DNA of 64,000 bases from Paludibacteraceae bacterium (GCA_017454915.1 JAFTCC010000056.1:62001-126000); one strand, 5' to 3'. Shown: positions 1-9,782, numbered from the stretch's first letter. The notes: generated from the sequence alone by a model not told the origin. Program-made: numbers and translations.

Positions 1-1685
1 ACCCAGATGTCCCCGTTCATGTCTTCCACGGGGTTGGAGATGTAGTCGAGTTCCAGCGTGTTCCCGTCTTGGTCCACGGGACGGCTGATGACGTTGACTT
101 TGTCGTCGCTGCCGTCAAATGGTGTGCCGTTGTCGTACCAGAATATCACAGCTGTGGACAGGTACGCAGACACGAAAATTTTCAAGTTAGTGTCGCGGCT
201 GTATGCTATGATGCCTGACGCAATGGTGTTAATGTCGAAGCTCGGGTAGCGCAGTGTTGCCCATGTGCCGTCTGTCTTAAGGATTTGGATTACGTTAGGG
301 GTATGTGGGTTGACAATCCAGAAGTTGCCGTCATTGTCTGTCATGCCTCCGTCAAGGCGAAGGTACCTGTCGGGATATTCGTTGGGGCAGACAAGTGGCG
401 AGTTGTCAACTCCATAGTGCTTATAATACTTGTTGTCGCGAAATTCATACACGCCTGTTCCATAACTGGTAACGAGGAAGTGTGAGTTGTCGTTGTTGTC
501 CACAGCCACGTCCATGAAGTCAGTTACCTGTTTTTGTGTTATGTCGCTTATTTGGCGTTGCGTGATGTTGGTCCATTGCTCGTTTTCAAACATCATAACG
601 TGTCCCGGGCGCATAAACTGCACACCCTCGCGTCCGCCAGGCAGGCTAAATAATTTTCCGTTGGCGAATTTGAGGCGGTATGACGTGTTGTGAGCAGGCC
701 CGTCAGGCTTATAGAACAAGCATTCCGAACCGTCGAAACACGACATTCCGTATTCGCCGCTGGCGAACCATAGTTTGCCACCATGTTCGGTAATGGCATT
801 GATGTTGGCATTAGGATGGACTTGTGTGTCCACGAAGTTCACTCCGTCTGTTGTGCTGACGTAAAACGTGTTGCCGACCGCGAGCAGTAGCCTCTCGTTT
901 GTGGCTGTGAAACCGTAAACGCCGTAATCCTTGATGTGCGCGCGCCATAGGTTGTCGCTGCCGCGGCTGTAGATGTGGTCATCCACGAGTGCGAACAGCG
1001 TACCCTTGAAACCGATGACGTGCTTGAAAGTACCGGTAAGCAGAGTGCCGTCGTTCATTCGGTTGTCCACGTTGTGCCAGGTTTCATAGTCCATCAGGTT
1101 ATATGAGTTCAGCGGTGCCACGCGTAGCCCGTCGCGGGTGGCAGCATAGAGGCTGTCGCCGACGATGGCGGTGCTGTAAACGGCTGTCTCAAGGCCTTTG
1201 GGTGATATGTAATATGTTTCGGCAATCTCGTTGCGCTGCAGGTTGAGAACCACGATGCCAAAATCGGTTGAGATATAGGCATTGCGCCCACTGATTTTAA
1301 TGTCATGCGCCGATTTTGAGAATGGTATGGGTTTGTTGCGCAGGTCAGGGATGTTGATGATATCACCGTCTTTTTGCAATATGTCTATGTTGCCGTTTAT
1401 GTAAACGATTATCAAATTCCCGCTTTCTTCGTCACTTGCTATCCGGCTGATTGACGCATCGTTGAGCCCTGTCAGCACGCTGTAGTATTCCACGAGTCCC
1501 TCGTCGGGTGTTACGCTGAATAGCGCACCGTCGCTGGTGCCGTAGATTTTGTCGTGAGTGCTCTGCACCTCATACACGTTGCTGTATGCAAAATGTGTGC
1601 GCCAGCCGCCCATGGGCAGTTGGGCAAATAGGTGCAACAACGGGATTTGTAGCAATAGTATGCAGATGATAGTCTTGAGGCGCAT
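1..1685 (-). CDS. porZ: PorZ-like type IX secretion protein (5' part, runs off the left edge)
   Basis: An uninterrupted minus-strand frame runs from an ATG at 1683-1685 to the window edge, about 561 codons. It starts with a signal peptide (MRLKTIICILLLQIPLLHLFA) followed by QLPMGGWRTHFAYSNVYEV, the start typical of PorZ, and then repeated short beta-propeller blades (GxLYxATxxGLRV, GKLWFASGEYGMSCF, DGNFWIVN). Family knowledge: PorZ is a cell-surface component of the type IX system that delivers anionic lipopolysaccharide for cargo attachment, normally about 780 residues, so the C-terminal third is missing here. It follows the 130-residue gene by 50 bases, probably in the fumarase transcript. 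The C-terminal domain cannot be seen, so another two-component-type propeller protein is possible but less likely. Confidence 0.78.
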   Translation of the reverse strand, partial: MRLKTIICILLLQIPLLHLFAQLPMGGWRTHFAYSNVYEVQSTHDKIYGTSDGALFSVTPDEGLVEYYSVLTGLNDASISRIASDEESGNLIIVYINGNIDILQKDGDIINIPDLRNKPIPFSKSAHDIKISGRNAYISTDFGIVVLNLQRNEIAETYYISPKGLETAVYSTAIVGDSLYAATRDGLRVAPLNSYNLMDYETWHNVDNRMNDGTLLTGTFKHVIGFKGTLFALVDDHIYSRGSDNLWRAHIKDYGVYGFTATNERLLLAVGNTFYVSTTDGVNFVDTQVHPNANINAITEHGGKLWFASGEYGMSCFDGSECLFYKPDGPAHNTSYRLKFANGKLFSLPGGREGVQFMRPGHVMMFENEQWTNITQRQISDITQKQVTDFMDVAVDNNDNSHFLVTSYGTGVYEFRDNKYYKHYGVDNSPLVCPNEYPDRYLRLDGGMTDNDGNFWIVNPHTPNVIQILKTDGTWATLRYPSFDINTIASGIIAYSRDTNLKIFVSAYLSTAVIFWYDNGTPFDGSDDKVNVISRPVDQDGNTLELDYISNPVEDMNGDIW

Positions 1686-1735
1686 GGCTCGTTGGTTAAG
1701 GGGTTACTTGTTAGCACTGGCAGGTTGCGTTTCCG

Positions 1736-2128
1736 CTACCATTTGCTGTTGTCTTCTTTTACGGCAATGATTTTGTCCACAACGTGGTCGCACATTCCTC
1801 GCCACGGCAGCGTGCCCTTGTATTGTTTATAGTGAAGTTCCACATTTTTGCCGCTGCAGCGCATCAGAGAGTCTGCCACAGCCTTGTCGGTAACGGAGAA
1901 ACGGAACTCATTGGATTGTACCGTGCCTGCCACTTGCCCGCTTTTGATACCTGCTTGGATGAGTGTGCCCTCATAGGTCTTGAAAATGTAGCCTTTGTAC
2001 TCCACTTTGTTAAGGTTGCCGGCTTTTACACCTTCGGCAAACACAAACCAGTAACGGTACCACAGATAGCCGCCGAGAACCAGCAATACCAGCAGTAACG
2101 GCGTGAAGATTAAAAAGAATTTTTTCAT
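1736..2128 (-). CDS. Small membrane-anchored conserved protein, function unknown
   Basis: This 130-residue protein has one N-terminal membrane segment (FFLIFTPLLLVLLVLGGYLWYRYW) and a compact outer domain with GNLNKVEYKGYIFKTYEGTL and a paired Cys set (MRCSGKNVEL, RGMCDHVV). I recognise it as a Bacteroidales family often labelled 6-phosphogluconate dehydrogenase in databases; that label has no support here, since there is no nucleotide-binding fold or catalytic motif. It starts 2 bases after the fumarase stop and precedes porZ, so it is probably co-transcribed with both. The role is unknown; the anchor places the domain on the periplasmic side. Confidence 0.8.
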   Translation of the reverse strand: MKKFFLIFTPLLLVLLVLGGYLWYRYWFVFAEGVKAGNLNKVEYKGYIFKTYEGTLIQAGIKSGQVAGTVQSNEFRFSVTDKAVADSLMRCSGKNVELHYKQYKGTLPWRGMCDHVVDKIIAVKEDNSKW

Positions 2129-2130
2129 TT

Positions 2131-3741
2131 TTACAATTTTTTGAAGAAATCGTTGCCTTTGTTATCTACGAGAATGAATGCAGGGAAGTCTTCGACTTCG
2201 ATTTTCCAGATAGCCTCCATGCCCAGTTCGGGATACTCGACGCATTCGATGCTCTTTATGTTGTTTTGCGCCAGTATAGCCGCCGGTCCGCCAATGCTGC
2301 CGAGGTAGAATCCTCCGTGCTTCTTGCAGGCGTCGGTAACTTGCTGTGTTCTGTTGCCTTTTGCAAGCATAATCATCGAGCCTCCGTGGCTTTGGAATAG
2401 GTCAACATATGGGTCCATGCGGTTGGCAGTCGTCGGCCCCATTGAGCCGCATGCCATTCCGGCAGGCGTCTTGGCAGGACCTGCGTAGTAGATGGGGTGC
2501 TTTTTGATATAGTCCGGCAGGTCTTCTCCCTTGTCAAGGCGCTCTTTGAGTTTCGCGTGTGCAATGTCGCGTCCCACGATGATGGTTCCGTTGAGGCTCA
2601 GCCTTGTCGCCACAGGATATTTGTCAAGTATTTTGAGCACGTCTTCCATGGGCTGGTTGAGGTCGATGCGCACCGCGTCTCCTTCTCCTGCTTGGCGAAG
2701 TTCTTCGGGTATGAGTTCGTAGGGTTTGTCGTCGAGTTTCTCAATCCAGATGCCGTCGCGGTTGATTTTGCATTTGATGTTGCGGTCAGCCGAGCAGCTC
2801 ACACCCATTCCGACAGGGCAGCTTGCCCCGTGTCTTGGCAGGCGTACTATGCGCACGTCGTGAGCCATATATTTGCCTCCAAATTGTGCCCCAAGCCCGA
2901 CTTTGTATGACTCCTCGAGCACGCGCTTTTCAAGCTCAACGTCGCGGAACGCGCGTCCGTATTCGTTGCCTGTGGTGGGTAGGCTGTCGTAGTAGTGCGT
3001 TGAAGCGAGTTTAACGGTGAGCAGGTTTTTCTCAGCCGATGTGCCGCCTATGCAGAATGCGATGTGATAGGGTGGGCATGCCGCTGTGCCGAGGGTTTTG
3101 ATTTTTTCCACGAGGAACGGGACGAGCGTGTCGGGGTTAAGCAATGCCTTGGTTTCTTGGTAGAGATATGTTTTGTTGGCAGAGCCGCCGCCTTTGGTCA
3201 CGCACAAGAACTTATATTCCATGCCTTCTGTCGCCTCAAGGTCGATTTGCGCCGGCAGGTTGCAGCGCGTGTTGACTTCCTTATACATGTCAAGAGGCGC
3301 GTTCTGGCTGTAGCGGAGGTTTTCCTCTGTGTAGGTCTTGAACACTCCGAGCGAAAGGGCTTCCTCATCGCCGCCCCCAGTCCATACCTGTTGTCCTTTC
3401 TCGCCATGTATGATGGCAGTGCCTGTGTCTTGGCATAGTGGCAGTTTGCCTTTGCACGCTACCTCGGCATTGCGCAGGAATGTCAGGGCGACATACTTGT
3501 CGTTCTCGCTTGCCTCAGGGTCGCTTAAGATTTTTGCCACCTGTTCGTTGTGGCTTCTGCGGAGTAGGAACGATACGTCGCGGAATGCGGCGTTCGCCAT
3601 CAGCGTCAGCGCTTCAGGTTCTACCTTGAGGATTGGGTGACCCTCAAATTCGCTAACTGAAACGTGCTCCTTGCTGAGCAAATAGTATTCTGTGGTGTCC
3701 TCGCCGAGAGGAAACATCGGTTGGTAATGGAAATCTGCCAT
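2131..3741 (-). CDS. fum: Class I fumarate hydratase (iron-sulfur fumarase)
   Basis: This 536-residue enzyme interconverts fumarate and malate in the cytoplasm. Both domains of the class I family are present: the alpha part with the cluster cysteine in PLCQDTGTA (about residue 103) and the [10 protein letters not shown] loop, and the beta part with [17 protein letters not shown] and [11 protein letters not shown]. The length fits the fused single-chain form rather than a two-subunit enzyme. It lies directly downstream of frdCAB, so it can supply fumarate to the reductase in the reductive branch that makes succinate. It has its own promoter at 3941-3971 and a leader of about 190 bases with no evident structure. 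The [4Fe-4S] cluster implies oxygen sensitivity, in keeping with an anaerobe. Confidence 0.96.
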   Translation of the reverse strand: MADFHYQPMFPLGEDTTEYYLLSKEHVSVSEFEGHPILKVEPEALTLMANAAFRDVSFLLRRSHNEQVAKILSDPEASENDKYVALTFLRNAEVACKGKLPLCQDTGTAIIHGEKGQQVWTGGGDEEALSLGVFKTYTEENLRYSQNAPLDMYKEVNTRCNLPAQIDLEATEGMEYKFLCVTKGGGSANKTYLYQETKALLNPDTLVPFLVEKIKTLGTAACPPYHIAFCIGGTSAEKNLLTVKLASTHYYDSLPTTGNEYGRAFRDVELEKRVLEESYKVGLGAQFGGKYMAHDVRIVRLPRHGASCPVGMGVSCSADRNIKCKINRDGIWIEKLDDKPYELIPEELRQAGEGDAVRIDLNQPMEDVLKILDKYPVATRLSLNGTIIVGRDIAHAKLKERLDKGEDLPDYIKKHPIYYAGPAKTPAGMACGSMGPTTANRMDPYVDLFQSHGGSMIMLAKGNRTQQVTDACKKHGGFYLGSIGGPAAILAQNNIKSIECVEYPELGMEAIWKIEVEDFPAFILVDNKGNDFFKKL

Positions 3742-3940
3742 TTTGTATGTTTTTTGTTGTTTATTCTGATATTATGTGAGATGCCTGTGATTCAAGTTGA
3801 TACTTGTTGAATTGAACGTTTAGGATAAGCCGAACGCAATGCCGCTTGCGAACATTGATAATGGAGAAAACGACCAAGAAATCGATTTTCTTGTTTTTTT
3901 TGCAACGTTATGCTTCCGGCGGATATTTAGGATTGGTGTG

Positions 3941-3971
3941 CAAAGTTAATGATTTTTCGTGTAATGGCAAA
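3941..3971 (-). promoter_or_regulatory. Bacteroidetes-type promoter for fumarase
   Basis: Read on the minus strand, TTTG (3968-3971), 19 bases and TAACTTTG (3941-3948) match the -33/-7 consensus. The predicted start is near 3935. The -33 box touches the frdB terminator hairpin. Confidence 0.7.
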
Positions 3972-4007
3972 ACAAAAGCCATCAGCATTGATTGCGATGG
4001 CTTTTGT
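3972..4007 (-). terminator. Intrinsic terminator of frdCAB
   Basis: ACAAAAGCCATC and GATGGCTTTTGT form a perfect 12-base-pair stem with a 12-base loop, 31 bases after the frdB stop. Confidence 0.75.
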
Positions 4008-4037
4008 TCAATTTATCCAGAATTTGGTTTATGCCGT

Positions 4038-4793
4038 TTAGTCTTTGAATTTGGCACTGATGAACTCGCGGTTGAGCCTTGCGATGTTGGCAAGCGAGAC
4101 AGACTTGGGGCATTCGGCTGCGCACGCTCCTGTGTTGGTGCAGTTGCCGAATCCGAGTTCGTCCATTTTTGCCACCATTGCTTTTGCACGTCTTGCCGCC
4201 TCAACTCTGCCTTGCGGCAGCAGTGCGAGTTGGCTGACTTTGGCAGCCACGAACAGCATAGCAGAGCCGTTTTTGCATGCTGCAGCGCATGCTCCGCATC
4301 CTATGCAGCTGGCTGCGTCCATTGCTTCGTCGGCTTTCTCCTTTGGAATAGGAATTGAGTTGGCATCGGGCACACCGCCGGTGTTGACGCTTATAAATCC
4401 GCCCGCCTGCATGATTTTGTCGTATGCTCCGCGGTCAACCATGAGGTCTTTGATTACGGGGAATGCGTGGCTGCGCCATGGTTCGATGGTGATTGTCTCG
4501 CCGTCGTGGAACTTACGCATGTGGAGTTGGCATGTGGTGATAGCGCTGTCGGGTCCGTGTGGGTGGCCGTTGACGTATAGTGAGCACATTCCGCAGATAC
4601 CCTCGCGGCAGTCATGGTCAAATGCTATGGGGTCTTTATGCTCGGAAATGAGTTTCTCGTTGAGGATATCCATCATTTCAAGGAACGACGCGCCTTGGAA
4701 TATGTCGTGGAGTTCGTATTCCTCAAAGTGACCTTTCTCTTTTGGTCCCGCCTGCCTCCAGACGCGAACCTTGATGTTAATATTTTTGTCCAT
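4038..4793 (-). CDS. frdB: Fumarate reductase/succinate dehydrogenase iron-sulfur subunit
   Basis: This 251-residue electron-transfer subunit carries the [2Fe-2S] cysteines C62, C67, C70 ([10 protein letters not shown]) and C88, and the [4Fe-4S]/[3Fe-4S] sets [11 protein letters not shown] (163-173) and [13 protein letters not shown] (218-228). It passes electrons between the haem/quinone subunit FrdC and the flavin of FrdA on the cytoplasmic face of the membrane. It is the last gene of frdCAB, 21 bases after frdA. In Bacteroidales this complex mostly works as a quinol:fumarate reductase; direction cannot be decided from sequence alone. Nothing is unusual here, in contrast to its two partners. 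Confidence 0.96.
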   Translation of the reverse strand: MDKNINIKVRVWRQAGPKEKGHFEEYELHDIFQGASFLEMMDILNEKLISEHKDPIAFDHDCREGICGMCSLYVNGHPHGPDSAITTCQLHMRKFHDGETITIEPWRSHAFPVIKDLMVDRGAYDKIMQAGGFISVNTGGVPDANSIPIPKEKADEAMDAASCIGCGACAAACKNGSAMLFVAAKVSQLALLPQGRVEAARRAKAMVAKMDELGFGNCTNTGACAAECPKSVSLANIARLNREFISAKFKD

Positions 4794-4814
4794 AAATATA
4801 TCCGTTTTAGCTAT

Positions 4815-6965
4815 TTACGATTTGTAGTTGCGTGTTTTGCGCTCTGTGAACTCATATTCGAGCGGCTCTTTGATGAGTTCAGGTTCTGAGTCCTCACCGG
4901 TGTATTTCCAGCATGAAACGTAAGCGAACTTGTCGTCTTGACGGAGTGCTTCGCCTTCTTCAGTCTGGTATTCCTCGCGGAAGTGTCCGCCGCAAGATTC
5001 TTCGCGGTTGAGAGCGTCTAACGCCATCAGTCTGCCTATCTCAATGAAGTCGGCGAGGCGCAGAGCCTTTTCGAGTTCGTTGTTAAGGGCGTCGGCTTTG
5101 CCAGGGATATAGACGTTGGTCCAGAATTCTTTCTTGATTTCGTCAATTCTCTGTAATGCTTTTTTGAGGCTTTCAGCTGTGCGGCCCATGCCCACGAAGT
5201 CCCACATGACGATGCCGAGTTCTTTGTGTATGCTGTCAACAGAGCGTTTGCCCTGTATCTTCAGTATGCGTTCAATCTTGTCGTTGACGGCTTTTTCTGC
5301 TGCTGCGAATTCGGGCAGGTCGGTTGACATGCGCGGCACGCCGATTTGGTCAGAGAGGTAGTTCTGAATTGTGTAGGGCAGTACAAAGTAGCCGTCGGCA
5401 AGTCCCTGCATGAGGGCAGAAGCGCCGAGGCGGTTGGCTCCGTGGTCAGAGAAGTTGGCCTCACCGATGCAGAACAGGCCAGGAACGCTGGTCTGAAGTT
5501 CATAGTCAACCCAGATGCCACCCATGGTGTAGTGTATGGCGGGGTATATCATCATGGGGTTCTCGTATGGGTTCTCGTCAACGATTTTTTCGTACATCTG
5601 GAAGAGGTTGCCGTATTTTTGCTCAACGACATCCTTGCCAAGACGCTGTATGGCGTCTGAAAAGTCGAGGAAAACAGCCAGTCCGGTGTTGTTAACTCCG
5701 AATCCTGCGTCACAGCGCTCTTTTGCGGCGCGTGATGCCACGTCGCGAGGTACGAGGTTGCCGAATGCCGGGTAGCGGCGCTCGAGGTAGTAGTCGCGGT
5801 CTTCTTCGGGTATGTCGCGTCCTTTGATTTCGCCGCGCTGCAGGCGTTTTGCGTCCTCCAGTTTCTTGGGCACCCAAATGCGTCCGTCGTTACGGAGCGA
5901 CTCTGACATCAGGGTGAGTTTCGACTGGAAGTCACCGTGTTTAGGAATGCAGGTGGGGTGAATTTGTGCATAGCAGGGGTTCGCGAAGTACGCACCATGG
6001 CGGTACATCTGCATGGCTGCAGAGCCGTTTGAAGCCATAGCGTTGGTGGAGAGGAAGAAGGTGTTGCCGTAGCCTCCCGAGCCGATGACAACAGCGTGTC
6101 CGAAGAAGCGCTCGATTTGTCCGGTTACGAGGTTGCGGGCTATGATGCCACGTGCGCGTCCGTCAATGATTACGATGTCGAGCATCTCGTGGCGTGTGTA
6201 CATCTTCACTTTGCCTTTACCAATTTGGCGGCTCAGTGCGCTATATGCTCCGAGCAGCAGTTGCTGTCCCGTCTGACCTTTGGCGTAGAATGTGCGGCTT
6301 ACCTGTGCGCCGCCGAAGCTGCGGTTGTCAAGCAGTCCGCCATATTCGCGGGCGAAAGGCACGCCTTGCGCAACGCATTGGTCGATGATGTTGTTCGACA
6401 CTTCCGCAAGACGATAAACGTTGGCTTCGCGTGCGCGATAGTCACCGCCCTTGATGGTGTCATAGTAGAGGCGGTAAACAGAGTCGCCGTCGTTCTGATA
6501 GTTTTTAGCGGCATTGATACCACCTTGCGCTGCTATAGAGTGAGCTCGGCGCGGTGAGTCCTGAATGCAGAAGTTGAGAACGTTAAAGCCCATTTCGGCA
6601 AGCGATGCGGCAGCTGACGCTCCAGCAAGACCGGTGCCGACAACGATGATGTCAAGCCTGCGCTTGTTGGCGGGGTTGACGAGCTTCTGATGGTCTTTGT
6701 AATTCGTCCACTTGAGTTCGAGCGGTCCAGCAGGGATTTTCGCCATTTTAGGCGTTATGATTTTCGCTTCCCTTGCGGCTTCTTCAGCGGCATTGTCCAA
6801 GGCTATGTTGACCTCTTTTGCGGCTTGCTGAACAGCATCAACAGCCTGTTGAACGACTTCGGACGCTTTTTCGGCTACAGTTTCAGCCACGTCTTTCGCT
6901 GCCTTAACTGCTGCCTCTGCGGCATTTTGTGCCGCAGACAATATGTCTTCTTTCTTATTTGCCAT
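4815..6965 (-). CDS. frdA: Fumarate reductase flavoprotein subunit with an unusual alanine-rich N-terminal extension
   Basis: From residue 74 ([20 protein letters not shown]) this is a typical Bacteroidales FrdA: FAD-binding [13 protein letters not shown] near residue 109, flavin-attachment [19 protein letters not shown], and the C-terminal [19 protein letters not shown]. Residues 1-73 are additional: rich in Ala, Glu, Lys and Val with a helix-forming heptad-like pattern and no Cys, Trp or Pro until residue 72. Family members known to me begin at about MAKIP. That internal ATG (6744-6746) is also preceded by an AT-rich stretch, so it may serve as a second start. The first ATG at 6965 is preceded by AT-rich bases and lies 33 bases after frdC, and the extension keeps frame and coding character, so it is probably translated. 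It catalyses fumarate reduction to succinate. Confidence 0.95.
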   Translation of the reverse strand: MANKKEDILSAAQNAAEAAVKAAKDVAETVAEKASEVVQQAVDAVQQAAKEVNIALDNAAEEAAREAKIITPKMAKIPAGPLELKWTNYKDHQKLVNPANKRRLDIIVVGTGLAGASAAASLAEMGFNVLNFCIQDSPRRAHSIAAQGGINAAKNYQNDGDSVYRLYYDTIKGGDYRAREANVYRLAEVSNNIIDQCVAQGVPFAREYGGLLDNRSFGGAQVSRTFYAKGQTGQQLLLGAYSALSRQIGKGKVKMYTRHEMLDIVIIDGRARGIIARNLVTGQIERFFGHAVVIGSGGYGNTFFLSTNAMASNGSAAMQMYRHGAYFANPCYAQIHPTCIPKHGDFQSKLTLMSESLRNDGRIWVPKKLEDAKRLQRGEIKGRDIPEEDRDYYLERRYPAFGNLVPRDVASRAAKERCDAGFGVNNTGLAVFLDFSDAIQRLGKDVVEQKYGNLFQMYEKIVDENPYENPMMIYPAIHYTMGGIWVDYELQTSVPGLFCIGEANFSDHGANRLGASALMQGLADGYFVLPYTIQNYLSDQIGVPRMSTDLPEFAAAEKAVNDKIERILKIQGKRSVDSIHKELGIVMWDFVGMGRTAESLKKALQRIDEIKKEFWTNVYIPGKADALNNELEKALRLADFIEIGRLMALDALNREESCGGHFREEYQTEEGEALRQDDKFAYVSCWKYTGEDSEPELIKEPLEYEFTERKTRNYKS

Positions 6966-6998
6966 AATATAATAGTTTTTCAGTTGATGGGGTGCTAT

Positions 6999-7928
6999 TT
7001 ATTTTTCTGCCTTGCAGCACTCTGCGTCGGGTTTGCAGCATTCCGCTCCTTCTTTGCAGCATTCGGGTTTCTGCGCCTTGCAGCACTCTGCGCAATTGCC
7101 TTTGCAGCATTCCTCGCAGTTTCCTTTGCAGCATTGTTCGCAGGCCTGCTTGCATGCCTCGTCATGTGCTTTGCAGCATTCTGCCTTTTCGGCCTTGCAG
7201 CAGTCTTGTTTGTCCTTCATGCAGCACTCGGTTTGCTGTGGGCAGCTGTCTTTCAGTTTGGGCTCCAGTCCGCAGGCATAGCAGATAACAACGCTCAGGA
7301 ACATGAGCACTATCAAAGTAGCGAAGATATTTGAGATGACTTTAATGCGTGGCAGCCACGTGTTACCGCTTGCTCCCAGTGTGTGCATTCCCGACCAGAT
7401 GCCGTGTGTGAGGTGGAACCAGATGGCTCCGAGCCATACCACGTAGATGGCCACATAGTACCACTTGCTGAACGTGTAGCGTACGTAAGCGGCGCCGTCG
7501 GTGGGGTCAAATGAGCCGGTGGCGTGTCCGATGATTTCGGCAAACTGCATCCTGAACCAGAAGTTGAAGAGGTGTACGCATAGTCCGCCGAGAATTATGA
7601 TACCCAGCGCAAGCATGTTCTTTGAGTTCCAGTCAACACCCTCCTGACGAGCCTCTTGCGCGTAGCGGTCGTTGCCGCGGGCGCGGTAGTTCTGGATAGT
7701 CAGCATGAAGGCATAGACGATGTGAACAACGGCCAGAAAAGCCAGTCCGAGCGTGCCGACCAGTGCATACCAGTTGGCGCCAAGGAATTCGCAAATCATG
7801 TTGTACGCCTCCTGACTGAACAGAAGGGTAATGTTCATCGACGCGTGGAAGAGTAGGAAAAGCACAAGGCTCAAACCTGTAACGCTCATCACAACCTTAC
7901 GGCCGATGGAAGAATTAAAAAGCCACAT
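6999..7928 (-). CDS. frdC: Fumarate reductase cytochrome b subunit with a cysteine-rich C-terminal tail
   Basis: Residues 1-222 form a normal five-helix dihaem cytochrome b subunit, with histidines in helices at about H28, H69, H119 and H172/H175. It anchors FrdAB and exchanges electrons with menaquinone. Residues 225-309 are an added tail with 23 cysteines, nine of them CC pairs, at a spacing of 7-8 residues (consensus ECCK); the gap between pairs 3 and 4 is twice that spacing and holds single cysteines. The rest of the tail is Lys, Glu, Ala and Gly, so it is hydrophilic. An odd helix number with a basic N-terminus (GRKVV) suggests a periplasmic tail; this is inference. It resembles metallothionein in composition only. 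First gene of frdCAB, with a promoter at 7979-8010. Confidence 0.95.
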   Translation of the reverse strand: MWLFNSSIGRKVVMSVTGLSLVLFLLFHASMNITLLFSQEAYNMICEFLGANWYALVGTLGLAFLAVVHIVYAFMLTIQNYRARGNDRYAQEARQEGVDWNSKNMLALGIIILGGLCVHLFNFWFRMQFAEIIGHATGSFDPTDGAAYVRYTFSKWYYVAIYVVWLGAIWFHLTHGIWSGMHTLGASGNTWLPRIKVISNIFATLIVLMFLSVVICYACGLEPKLKDSCPQQTECCMKDKQDCCKAEKAECCKAHDEACKQACEQCCKGNCEECCKGNCAECCKAQKPECCKEGAECCKPDAECCKAEK

Positions 7929-7978
7929 AGTTTTCGATTATTAAAATAATGATTAGAATAGTTAGTTTTTTATTTTTG

Positions 7979-8010
7979 CAAATTTACGATTTTTTCCTCA
8001 ATACGGCAAA
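7979..8010 (-). promoter_or_regulatory. Promoter of frdCAB
   Basis: On the minus strand TTTG (8007-8010), exactly 20 bases, then TAAATTTG (7979-7986). The predicted start is near 7973, giving a leader of about 45 bases. Confidence 0.8.
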
Positions 8011-8069
8011 ACAATTACTGAAATTTTTATTTAATACCCACGTAATAGCGAACGCAGAGTGTTTCGCCA

Positions 8070-8107
8070 TTTACTATTTGACTATTTACTATTTGGCAAT
8101 TTACAAG
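8070..8107. repeat. AT-rich short direct repeats
   Basis: The words ATTTACTATTTG and close variants follow each other between the frdC promoter and tatC. Similar AT-rich words (AAATACGTAAATAC types) occur at 9733-9780, again next to a palindromic repeat. Confidence 0.5.
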
Positions 8108-8130
8108 TTGGTGTTCTATCGTTTGTAGAT

Positions 8131-8156
8131 TGTAGGGACATGACATGTCGTGTCCA
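8131..8156 (+). repeat. Palindromic intergenic repeat, copy 1
   Basis: TGTAGG followed by GGACATGACATGTCGTGTCC (8136-8155). The stem is complete if one T-G wobble is allowed. It lies 18 bases beyond the tatC stop. Confidence 0.75.
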
Positions 8157-8173
8157 GCGTTGTGCCGAAGACC

Positions 8174-8959
8174 TTATCTTTTTTCAACGCGCCGTGCCAC
8201 CACTATGCTGATTTCATAGAGCACGTAGAGCGGAATGGTAACAAGCACGAGTGTCATCAGGTCGGGCGGAGTGATGATGGCTGCCACAATCATGATTATC
8301 AAAAGAGCGTGACGGCGGTATTTCGCCAACATCGCGCTTTCTATAATTCCGAGTTTAGCCAACAGGAACGCCACTACAGGCAGCTGGAATATGACACCCA
8401 TGACAAGTGTCAGTGTCACAAACGTTGACACATAGCTGTCGAGTGTGATTGTGCTGTGGACTTTTGCGGCGACGGAATACGTTCCGAGAAAACGGAACGA
8501 GATAGGGAAAAGGATGTAATAGCTCATCAGAACGCCGATGACGAACAAAGCGTATATCGTCAGCAGAAATGGTATGGAGTATCTGCGCTCGTTGTCGTAC
8601 AGGGCAGGTGATATGAAACGAAAAAGTTCAAACAGAATATAGGGCGACGCACTGAGCAAACCCAGATAGAGAGATGTGCTGATGTGAGTCATGAACTGGC
8701 TGCTCAGGTCTGTGGCTATGAGGTCAACCTCAAAGTTGGTGAAGCGGAAGTCATAACCCACTAAAGCAAAGAAACTTTCTATCCAGCGGTAAAGGCAAAA
8801 ATCGCTTTCACTGGGTGCAAGCAGCATGCTGAACGTCCAGTCCTTAAAGCAAAAAATCATGACGGCAAGTATCGCCGCCACTATCAGTATGCGAAACAAC
8901 ATCCTGCGCAGCACCTCAAGGTGCCCGCCAAATGTCATCATCTGATTGTCGTCGCTCAT
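8174..8959 (-). CDS. tatC: Sec-independent protein translocase TatC
   Basis: This 261-residue membrane protein has six predicted helices and the N-terminal signature [15 protein letters not shown], which in TatC forms the binding site for the twin-arginine motif. It is the receptor of the Tat pathway that moves folded proteins across the inner membrane. Its ATG overlaps the tatA stop by 4 bases, so the two are translationally coupled. It is the last gene of the cluster that starts with a Tat-leader peptide at 12976, which gives it an obvious local substrate. No tatB was seen; a TatA/TatC-only system is common outside proteobacteria. Confidence 0.95.
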   Translation of the reverse strand: MSDDNQMMTFGGHLEVLRRMLFRILIVAAILAVMIFCFKDWTFSMLLAPSESDFCLYRWIESFFALVGYDFRFTNFEVDLIATDLSSQFMTHISTSLYLGLLSASPYILFELFRFISPALYDNERRYSIPFLLTIYALFVIGVLMSYYILFPISFRFLGTYSVAAKVHSTITLDSYVSTFVTLTLVMGVIFQLPVVAFLLAKLGIIESAMLAKYRRHALLIIMIVAAIITPPDLMTLVLVTIPLYVLYEISIVVARRVEKR

Positions 8960-9204
8960 TTTTCAAGCGGTTTGTCTTCTGGTGCGTTGTCCGCAGCTTG
9001 TGACGTTTGGTCTGCATCAGGCGTAGCGTCCTTAGGTTCGCCATTTGTTTCATCCTGACGAGGTTCATTCATGCCCTCCTTAAACTCTTTCACGCCACGA
9101 CCGAGTCCGCGCATCAGTTCTGGCAATTTTTTGCCGCCAAATATAAGCAGTGCCACACCGCCAATTACCAGCAGTTCGGTGGTTCCTATAAAAAGTAATG
9201 TCAT
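8956..9204 (-). CDS. tatA: Sec-independent translocase TatA/E
   Basis: This 82-residue protein has one N-terminal helix ([34 protein letters not shown]) with the FGGKKLPEL hinge of TatA, an amphipathic helix and a charged, disordered tail rich in Asp, Glu and Pro. TatA oligomers form the passage for folded substrates selected by TatC. It overlaps tatC by 4 bases and lies 67 bases downstream of the CXXX modification-system gene, so it may be read from the same transcript. Confidence 0.95.
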   Translation of the reverse strand: MTLLFIGTTELLVIGGVALLIFGGKKLPELMRGLGRGVKEFKEGMNEPRQDETNGEPKDATPDADQTSQAADNAPEDKPLEK

Positions 9205-9271
9205 AATTGTTTTGTTTTTTTGTTGTTAATCATTCATTGTTCCGTAGTACATTCGGTTGATAGTCAATCTA

Positions 9272-9547
9272 CTATGGCATCACGAGAAAAATCTCGCAAG
9301 TGTCGAAGTTGATTTCCCAGTTGCCGTTTTCTGCCGACTCCCATTGGTACTTTTGTGCCATAACGTCCCACCAATGCTGAAATTTTGTGCCTGTTTCGCC
9401 CAAGTCCTTCACGAGTTTTTCATAAAGTTCGGCATTTTCGGCAGTAAGGATTTTCGCCAATTCGTTCAGTCCATTGCGGCGTTCAAAGAGACGCTGTATC
9501 TCGTTTTTTTCGTCAGATGTTACCTGTCCTACAAGTTTCTTTTGCAT
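9272..9547 (-). CDS. CXXX-repeat peptide modification-system protein
   Basis: This 91-residue protein (MQKKLVGQVTSDEKNEIQRLFERRNGL at the start, NGNWEINFDTCEIFLV at the end) matches my memory of the small helper family found with CXXX-repeat peptides and their radical SAM enzymes in Bacteroidales. The ATG at 9545-9547 is preferred to an upstream frame start at 9643, because the family begins there and the extra residues look non-coding. The first two thirds look helical. Its biochemical role is unknown; substrate binding or enzyme scaffolding is a guess. The gap upstream (9548-9782) contains a palindromic repeat and AT-rich words. Confidence 0.75.
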   Translation of the reverse strand: MQKKLVGQVTSDEKNEIQRLFERRNGLNELAKILTAENAELYEKLVKDLGETGTKFQHWWDVMAQKYQWESAENGNWEINFDTCEIFLVMP

Positions 9548-9689
9548 ATTGAATGATTTATAGTGTTGATTTATAATTGCATTTTGAGGTGTTCTTTCGA
9601 CAGATTTTCTGACAATAAATCTATTGTCATGCGACACCTCCATTACTCCACATCTCAGTAGAGATAAACTTGCTTTACTCGTGCGAAAC

Positions 9690-9714
9690 TGACATGACGT
9701 GTCATGTCCCTACA
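9690..9714 (-). repeat. Palindromic intergenic repeat, copy 2 (inverted)
   Basis: GACATGACGTGTCATGTC followed by CCTACA, so this copy is in the opposite orientation to the others. It lies in the gap between the modification-system gene and the second maturase gene. Confidence 0.75.
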
Positions 9715-9782
9715 GAGGTCAAAAGCAATATGAAAATACGTAAATACATAAATACGTAAATGTGAAAATACGTAAATAGTCT

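Noticed and set aside
2497-2910. Plus-strand frames opposite fumarase
   Set aside because: Antisense shadows of a full-length, well-conserved enzyme.
7002-7256. FrdC tail as a separate metallothionein gene
   Set aside because: It is in frame with FrdC without a stop or internal start, so it is part of the subunit.
6690-7334. 214-codon hydrophobic plus-strand frame over the frdC-frdA junction
   Set aside because: It is the shadow of the Cys-rich tail and the alanine-rich extension; the minus-strand genes are clear and continuous.
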